Shown here in pieces: positions 58,058-64,000 of a stretch of 64,000 nt of DNA. The position numbers and the translations under genes are program-made. The notes below the pieces were generated by a model. The model was not told where the DNA came from and did no database searches. It was given only the letters and a program-made list of their open reading frames with translations. The DNA is from Lachancea mirantina (taxonomy: Eukaryota; Ascomycota; Saccharomycetes; Saccharomycetales; Saccharomycetaceae). Position 1 is the first letter of the stretch; each line of letters opens with the position of its first letter. Where the stretch lies: positions 620,001 to 684,000 of the forward strand of contig LT598466.1 in assembly GCA_900074745.1 (NCBI GenBank), in the 5' to 3' direction.

Positions 58058-61000
58058 CTATTGATTTTTGCTTCTCTTCGGGCGGTAAAACCCACTTGCA
58101 TCTTTTTCATGCTTCCGTTTTTCTCTCGACCTCGCGTGCTTTTTCAATTTTCTTCTCGCTGCAATTTCCGGATTGGCGACAGCTAGCGTTGCTCTTCTCG
58201 CTTTTCTCTCCTGTCTTCTTTTAATGACTTCTTGCTTCACCTTCGTGAAAGCAGTGGTATAGTCTGAAATATTCATTTTGGACTCCAGAATTTGAAGGCA
58301 TTCTTGGGACAGATCGCGCAGGGATTGGACTTTCTCATCTCCACCCAGGTCATCGAACTCCAAGAACATATAGAGGCCCATCATGATTTTATAAGCAAGC
58401 CCTGCAAGCTTTGCTGCGGAAAGTAGCTGAGCTGCCAAGGCAAAAAACTGAATACATGTCTTTTTTGAAACAAAAGTCTCATCTGAGCACGGCTCCTTTC
58501 TTAACATCGAAGCGGTTCTAGATATGACAAAATCAATGGCATCAACATGCGCTGCGCCTTCAGTTTCTGCAGCGTCGAATAAATTTGGAGTGTTTTCCCG
58601 CCATTCAGAAAGAATGATCGTCAAGTTTTTCAATGCTAATTCCGCTAATGTCTCTGACAAAGAGGGTGCCCCAATTTGACGTAATGTCCTTGTCGCTATT
58701 AGTTGAATTTCCTCGACATTGAACGGACGGCTAAACTCCTTCTGAGTTCTCAGAGCTAAATTGATTAATCGGGCAGCTGCAGAGCGAACCCACGGATGGG
58801 GGAATAGCAAACACATTATCACTTTACGCCACATAATTTCAAATCGCGCTTCGTAGACGATGGTGGACCTGGTCGCCAGAACTTCAAGGATGTTGTGAGC
58901 CGTATAAACAATATCCCACTCTGCTCCAGAGCCAACGTCTGTCTCAGCGAAAATGCCATTGATCCGCTCAATGACAAGGAGGTCCATCTGATCATTTTGA
59001 CCAAAACCCAAGGTGGCATACAAAATTTTGGCGATGCGAAGTCCTAGATTGGAGAAAGAGGGAGAATTTTGCTTGAGCCACGCAATAACATATTTTTCAA
59101 TAGTTATGACGTTCTGAAAACCCAACTTTTCAACAATGTTCGAAATGAGAGAGCTTGCCATCTCTCGGCAGCGCGGGGAGGAGTCATTAAGTGAAACGCT
59201 GGCCAGCGAAAGGAAAAATGAAGATGAAAGTCTTTTCAAGAGATCATCTGAACTTTTGTTTACTATCAAGTTCAAAAGCTCCATGACAGATTGGCGGCCC
59301 TCTTGCGAAGGATACTCCAGGTTCGAAAGCATGAACTTGAATTGCTTTTCTAAGCGACCTCTGCTTTGATCATACTCCATCAAAAACTGGTAAAACACAC
59401 TCCTAGAGATATCCCTGATTTCACGAGAGTGATTGGTTACCATGACTTCAGAGACAACACCTGCGACATCATAAATTTCAGCGATCATTACGTGCTTCGA
59501 TATCAAAGATCGTAGAAAGCCGAATGCTAAACCTTGCTTATTTGGTTCATTAAGGTCAGGTTTGATTTTATTCAAAATGTAACCGAGCGCCGTCTCTTTG
59601 AGACCGATTTCACGATGACGTATGGCAATCGAGAGATACTTTAAGCTCATTTGACAAATTTCAGTGGAGGTTGACGGCGATTCTTTGATTAAAGTCAAAG
59701 TCTTTCTGGCGCTGTTCTTAAACAGTCCATCGAAGGCTTCCGAAAGGCTGCCTTTGGCTAACACTATCAAGAGTCTGAGGGTACTGAGAAGTAATCCTTC
59801 ATCATCCGATGAAAGGGCCTCTTGCAACAGAGGAATAAAGCCCTCGAGATAAGTGTCAATCAGCATGTCCTTATTTCTCACTAAAGTTGTTCTGAGTAGG
59901 TCAAAAGCAAATTTTTGGAGAGTGGACAGCAAGTGTTGAGGGTCATTCAAAACTTTGTCTTTCCTCGCCTTCAAGTCAACCAAGAAGAATTTTGATGAAT
60001 CCGACAGAGTACCTTTTACCATATCCTCATTTCTTTGTGCGACCCCTTCACGTTGATTCCGGGTTGATTGCATGTAAATTTCGTAGCACATTGTCAAGGC
60101 ATCTATCGAGGAAGTGCGCGTATTGTGATTCAGACCGAGAGCATATCTACGCAAAAGCTCGTCAAGTTTTCTTTGAGTTTTCAGAGATAGCTGTTCTGAT
60201 AGTAAAACTTTAATGGGGTGAATAACAGATCCAAACGCCTGTAAAGATATTTTGGACGCCAAAAGTTCTCCAGTGTCGTAACTCTTGTTAAATTTCACTT
60301 CTTTCATCTTGGCCTTCGATGCATAGCCCTCTGCTTCTTTCTCCTCGCTCGCACTACCAAAAAGGTCCTCCATGATGACACTAACTAGTAGGTCCGTGGC
60401 AACATCCAAATCTCCAGATTCTAAACGCTCATTGAGCTCCACCAGGAGGTGATGGACTGTGTAACTTAGTACATGAATTTGAGACCCCCTCTGTAAAGCA
60501 CTTTTCAGCTCTTTCACAATGAATACGAAATAATCAGGCCCCAGCAATTGTGTTATTTTCGTCAAGACGCGCCTGGCCGCTTCGCGCAGTTCCTCTGAGC
60601 GGCTGCGTAAGACCTGACAGACACCGGTCAGGATCGCAGGCAAAAGCAAAATTCTGCTTTGATGATCAAGAGCCAAAATAGAGTGAACTAGAGCCTCTGC
60701 AAGTGGTATTCTAAGAACAGCCGTCTCGTCATCTCTCAGTTTCATCACGCCTGATACCTTAGGCATAATTTCATCTTGAATGAATTTTTCAACGCTGTCT
60801 GACGATCGAGGCATTTCTCTAATGGCCACCCCCGAACTAGAATCCTCGCCTCCAGTGCTGTTCCTACATGATTCCAAGGGCCGAGAGAGCTCAATTATCA
60901 CCGAAACGAGTTCCGCCAGAAATGGAGCATTCACCCTTACTAAGGAGAGATACCGCCTAAACAAAGCCTTATACTGGTGCCAAGTTACATTACCGGCCAG

Positions 61001-64000
61001 CGAATGCATTGCATGTATCGCCTCATTTTTGATATTCCTGAATTTTTCCGTATCATCAAGCATATAAGCTTCGATCATGGGAATAAGATAGTGGGCAATA
61101 CTAGTTGATTTGAGATTAGGTGCTTGCTCGGCCAACCTGCGGATCGCTCTTTGACGTCTGTGTAATTGAATGTGAACAACATTTTCGAACACATTAGCTT
61201 CTTCGTCGTTGTTGAACAAAAGGACCTTCATATCCTCGAATTCAGTGAAACGCTGCGAGTTTTTGACAATGTATCCAAGGAGTCCGACGTACTCAGATTT
61301 TACATCATCGTTTTTTCTTCTTAACCCTTGCTTGAGATTGGGTAAAATATGTGCTTTAAGCAATTGAATTGAGTCCTCGGTCTCCCTCTTGGCAGTTTGA
61401 ACATTGATATAGTCGATAAAGCGCTTGAGAAGAAACGAAGCGTTGGTTCTCAAAGCCAACTCATCTAAGTCCTGAAGGAAAAAAAGTGAACAATGCAATA
61501 TTGGCAGCCATTGGACATCCGAAAATTTCGTGTAGTATTCCTCGCCAATTATTTTGAAAGCAGGAAGAATCCTCTCAAAATTGTACGTCTCCATTTGACG
61601 TAAAGAGTAAGAATTGATATCGCAGAGTAACCTTGAGACAGTGCTGACGGATGAGAAGCGTTTGCTTATCGAGACGAAAACATCATTTAAAGCGAGCCTC
61701 GTATTTCTTTCCTTTGCAACTGAGTATTGGGTCGCGCAGGCCTTGTAGCACTGTTCGACTTCAGACCATTCGCACTCGTAATTTGGAATGATGAAAGACA
61801 GAATTTTTAGAAGTTTAACTTTCTCCTGAGATTCCTCGTGCACATTAGATTTGCTCAGTGCTAGGGTTATGGAATCTATCAAGCCCTTCTTGGCTACATC
61901 ATCGTTAACCAAATTAGCTTCAGTCAACTTAAGCAGGATCTCAATCGAAGTGTTCAGAGCCTTACCAGTCAGGTTACCTTCTAATAACTTAGGTAGTACT
62001 AGCAGACACGTCTCAGCAATGTGCGATATAGATTCTTCATACCTTTCACTAACATCTTCACTTTGAAGCAATCGATTGCAAAAACTTAGGACCATCTCCA
62101 CCGTAGAGCTCTTAGCGTTCTTATTGCGCAGCACTTTCAAAAGGGCTTTGATAGGAACAAAGTTGTCGTGGTATAAGAAGTCGTGAAGCTTTGTGCTATC
62201 TGACCAGCTCACCATAACTCGCATGATCGAAGACGGTTGCTGAAGGTTCTCATCATCAAATTTTTTGAGCCGGGGCTCGACGACCCAGCGGTAAATTATT
62301 GAAATATGCTTGCTCCAGTCTAAAGAGTCTCCGACCACTTCAAAAAGTAAGGCAAGGCACTTAGTGGCAGCCTGTCTCAAATTCGAAGCGGCTTTTAATT
62401 GATGGGCCTCTACATCGTTCCCGTTTGAAATAGAATTGGAACTTAGGATGGCAAACACAATTGGCTTGATCATTTCCTCACATGCACCCAAAAACCTGGA
62501 CCTAATGTGGGCTATAATTGCTTCGCACAATTTTATGAATCCCGTCATCTTTCTGAGCGACACATCGTCTACAATAGGGCCCTGGATGCTCATAGGATTC
62601 TCAGCATCTTCTTCAAAGAACTTGTTGTACTCAATTTTGCTGCTTCCCAATCGAACAAAATCAACAACATGTTTTTCTCTTAGGCTAGGCAATATAGTCA
62701 TTACCGCAGACTTAGAACTTTTCTTCATTCCACTTGTTACTTTCACCTGCGCACGCCCATAAAGAATACGCAAAATATATGGCATGATGAAATCTTCATC
62801 CGAGGGCTTCAGAACACTAGTTTCAGCGTTGGAAATAAGTTTGATTATTTCGTCTTTGAACAGTGCTGGATCTAACAAATTCTTCAAATTATCCTTATAG
62901 ATCATCGCAATAGGTTCTTTGTATGCCATTAAAACGTTAAAGGCGAGTCTTTGAACGTTTTCATTTCTGCTCTTGAGTAGATCAAGCATTCGTCCATGAA
63001 CCTCACTTGACTTAAAAATTGACCTGATATTTTTGAACTTCGCTACCAGCTTAAGTAGCATGCTTCTGTCTTGATCAGACCACTGACGTGCATCACCAGC
63101 AACTCCGGAGGAACTGTCGTCTAGAAAAACTTCTTCTAATTCAATCCTATTGAAGAGATAAGGAATTATATCCCTCGAGTGCTGTTCAGCCAAAGAAGGA
63201 ATAAGTAAAAGGCCCTTTAACGCTTGGTTTCGAATGAGCTCTGGAAATGGGCACATGCATGTTTTTTCTCTGGAATTTCTGAGAATGGTGAGCACAGGTT
63301 GCTGAAATTGAGAGTCTATTTCTTTGCTTGAAACAAGCACGTCGTTCAGCCTCTTGACTCCTACTGACCACTCTTGAGGAAAGCAATCATCTGCTTCTGT
63401 AGCGATCGAGTAGTCATACTTTATAGTGTAATCGGAAAAGTTCAAAAACCTCAGAAACAAAGACCACATCAACTTCGAATTTTTACCATAAAGTTCTGGG
63501 AAGCTTGCATATATTCCTTCCCATAATGGCGAAAATCGAACCGTCAAAAGCCCGAACAATAGCTTAAAGATGATATGGCAGGTCAACTCATCTGTGTTGG
63601 CTGTCGAAAAAGCGGTCCCAACTTTACGGATTCTCATACTTAGGTCACGAGCGGTTTCAAGAGTGTGCGGACTCTCCTCTACCAGCTTCAATTCATAGAC
63701 CTCTCTCCTGACTTCCAGTCCTGCCAGTTCCATCGCTGCCAGAAGCAATTTCAAAGACTCATATCTGAGTTTTTGGTCAGCGAAAACGAGGTTATCCGTT
63801 ATCTGAAGCAAAAATGCATGATTGTGAGTGAGTTCCGTAGAGAGGCTTTCTGTTTTGAATAAATTGACTAATCTTCTAAGTCCGATAATGCATTCAAGAT
63901 TTGTTGGAAACTTTCCAAAATTCTTGATCATGCGTAAGGCCAGTTCAGTGCCAATGGTGACATCTGCACATTTGATCGTTTGTGCTAAGGTTCCTAACAC
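58058..64000 (-). CDS. UTP20: U3 snoRNP component Utp20 (C-terminal part, cut by window edge)
   Basis: The visible 1980 residues are the C-terminal four fifths of Utp20, a HEAT-repeat protein of the small-subunit processome needed for 18S rRNA maturation (S. cerevisiae about 2493 residues). Helical repeats run throughout. Recognisable stretches include SSRPLES-type linkers, DYFVFIVKELKSALQRGSQIHV and LPAILTGVCQVLRSRSEELREAARRV. The C-terminus is highly basic (RRKLKKHARSREKRKHEKD), as in yeast. The frame is uninterrupted and runs off the right edge, so roughly 500 N-terminal residues are outside. Position next to H2A matches YBL004W. Confidence 0.95.
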   Translation of the reverse strand: MLGTLAQTIKCADVTIGTELALRMIKNFGKFPTNLECIIGLRRLVNLFKTESLSTELTHNHAFLLQITDNLVFADQKLRYESLKLLLAAMELAGLEVRREVYELKLVEESPHTLETARDLSMRIRKVGTAFSTANTDELTCHIIFKLLFGLLTVRFSPLWEGIYASFPELYGKNSKLMWSLFLRFLNFSDYTIKYDYSIATEADDCFPQEWSVGVKRLNDVLVSSKEIDSQFQQPVLTILRNSREKTCMCPFPELIRNQALKGLLLIPSLAEQHSRDIIPYLFNRIELEEVFLDDSSSGVAGDARQWSDQDRSMLLKLVAKFKNIRSIFKSSEVHGRMLDLLKSRNENVQRLAFNVLMAYKEPIAMIYKDNLKNLLDPALFKDEIIKLISNAETSVLKPSDEDFIMPYILRILYGRAQVKVTSGMKKSSKSAVMTILPSLREKHVVDFVRLGSSKIEYNKFFEEDAENPMSIQGPIVDDVSLRKMTGFIKLCEAIIAHIRSRFLGACEEMIKPIVFAILSSNSISNGNDVEAHQLKAASNLRQAATKCLALLFEVVGDSLDWSKHISIIYRWVVEPRLKKFDDENLQQPSSIMRVMVSWSDSTKLHDFLYHDNFVPIKALLKVLRNKNAKSSTVEMVLSFCNRLLQSEDVSERYEESISHIAETCLLVLPKLLEGNLTGKALNTSIEILLKLTEANLVNDDVAKKGLIDSITLALSKSNVHEESQEKVKLLKILSFIIPNYECEWSEVEQCYKACATQYSVAKERNTRLALNDVFVSISKRFSSVSTVSRLLCDINSYSLRQMETYNFERILPAFKIIGEEYYTKFSDVQWLPILHCSLFFLQDLDELALRTNASFLLKRFIDYINVQTAKRETEDSIQLLKAHILPNLKQGLRRKNDDVKSEYVGLLGYIVKNSQRFTEFEDMKVLLFNNDEEANVFENVVHIQLHRRQRAIRRLAEQAPNLKSTSIAHYLIPMIEAYMLDDTEKFRNIKNEAIHAMHSLAGNVTWHQYKALFRRYLSLVRVNAPFLAELVSVIIELSRPLESCRNSTGGEDSSSGVAIREMPRSSDSVEKFIQDEIMPKVSGVMKLRDDETAVLRIPLAEALVHSILALDHQSRILLLPAILTGVCQVLRSRSEELREAARRVLTKITQLLGPDYFVFIVKELKSALQRGSQIHVLSYTVHHLLVELNERLESGDLDVATDLLVSVIMEDLFGSASEEKEAEGYASKAKMKEVKFNKSYDTGELLASKISLQAFGSVIHPIKVLLSEQLSLKTQRKLDELLRRYALGLNHNTRTSSIDALTMCYEIYMQSTRNQREGVAQRNEDMVKGTLSDSSKFFLVDLKARKDKVLNDPQHLLSTLQKFAFDLLRTTLVRNKDMLIDTYLEGFIPLLQEALSSDDEGLLLSTLRLLIVLAKGSLSEAFDGLFKNSARKTLTLIKESPSTSTEICQMSLKYLSIAIRHREIGLKETALGYILNKIKPDLNEPNKQGLAFGFLRSLISKHVMIAEIYDVAGVVSEVMVTNHSREIRDISRSVFYQFLMEYDQSRGRLEKQFKFMLSNLEYPSQEGRQSVMELLNLIVNKSSDDLLKRLSSSFFLSLASVSLNDSSPRCREMASSLISNIVEKLGFQNVITIEKYVIAWLKQNSPSFSNLGLRIAKILYATLGFGQNDQMDLLVIERINGIFAETDVGSGAEWDIVYTAHNILEVLATRSTIVYEARFEIMWRKVIMCLLFPHPWVRSAAARLINLALRTQKEFSRPFNVEEIQLIATRTLRQIGAPSLSETLAELALKNLTIILSEWRENTPNLFDAAETEGAAHVDAIDFVISRTASMLRKEPCSDETFVSKKTCIQFFALAAQLLSAAKLAGLAYKIMMGLYMFLEFDDLGGDEKVQSLRDLSQECLQILESKMNISDYTTAFTKVKQEVIKRRQERKARRATLAVANPEIAARRKLKKHARSREKRKHEKDASGFYRPKRSKNQ

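Overview
The window is nuclear DNA from a budding yeast of the family Saccharomycetaceae. Genes are compact, mostly intronless and read in the standard code. The few introns carry yeast splice signals (GTATGN donors, TACTAAC-like branch sites). A short point centromere lies at about 53.1 kb. Gene order interleaves pairs of S. cerevisiae regions that arose from the whole-genome duplication (WGD): YBR139-143 with YOL078-082 on the left, and the flanks of CEN2 with the flanks of CEN4 on the right. One chromosome carrying both sister gene sets points to a non-WGD lineage (Torulaspora, Zygotorulaspora, Zygosaccharomyces, Lachancea or Kluyveromyces type). The genus cannot be fixed from sequence alone, although the 83-bp CDEII argues against the roughly 160-bp Kluyveromyces lactis type.

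Left block (0-23.4 kb): a vacuolar carboxypeptidase (ATG42/PRC1 family), AVO1 (TORC2), REX4 (rRNA processing), the giant RasGAP IRA, BMT2 and MAK5 (ribosome biogenesis, sharing one RRPE/PAC promoter), SUP45 (eRF1), a 1.2-kb stretch without a convincing gene, and an ATG19 orthologue that keeps an intact ZZ zinc finger like NBR1/p62.

Middle block (23.8-45.3 kb): MNN2, a GRX6/GRX7-type glutaredoxin, APC11, an RCR1/RCR2-type gene with an intron, UGA2, RAD57, MAF1 (intron), DSF2, SOK1, the divergent histone H4/H3 pair, an unrecognised coiled-coil gene, TRP1, IPP1, and a second RCR1/RCR2-type gene in the opposite orientation. Relative to S. cerevisiae, UGA2 to IPP1 is inverted, with one RCR paralogue at each breakpoint.

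Right block (45.5-64 kb): GPI18, COQ1 and RER2 (divergent trans- and cis-prenyltransferases), YRB1, NTH1, the centromere (53096-53213), ECM15 (intron), the divergent H2B/H2A pair, RMD1, NHP10, and UTP20, which runs off the right edge.

No tRNA, rRNA, transposon, LTR, virus-like element or CRISPR array was seen. Calls rest on reading the protein sequences and on remembered S. cerevisiae gene order. No database search was run.
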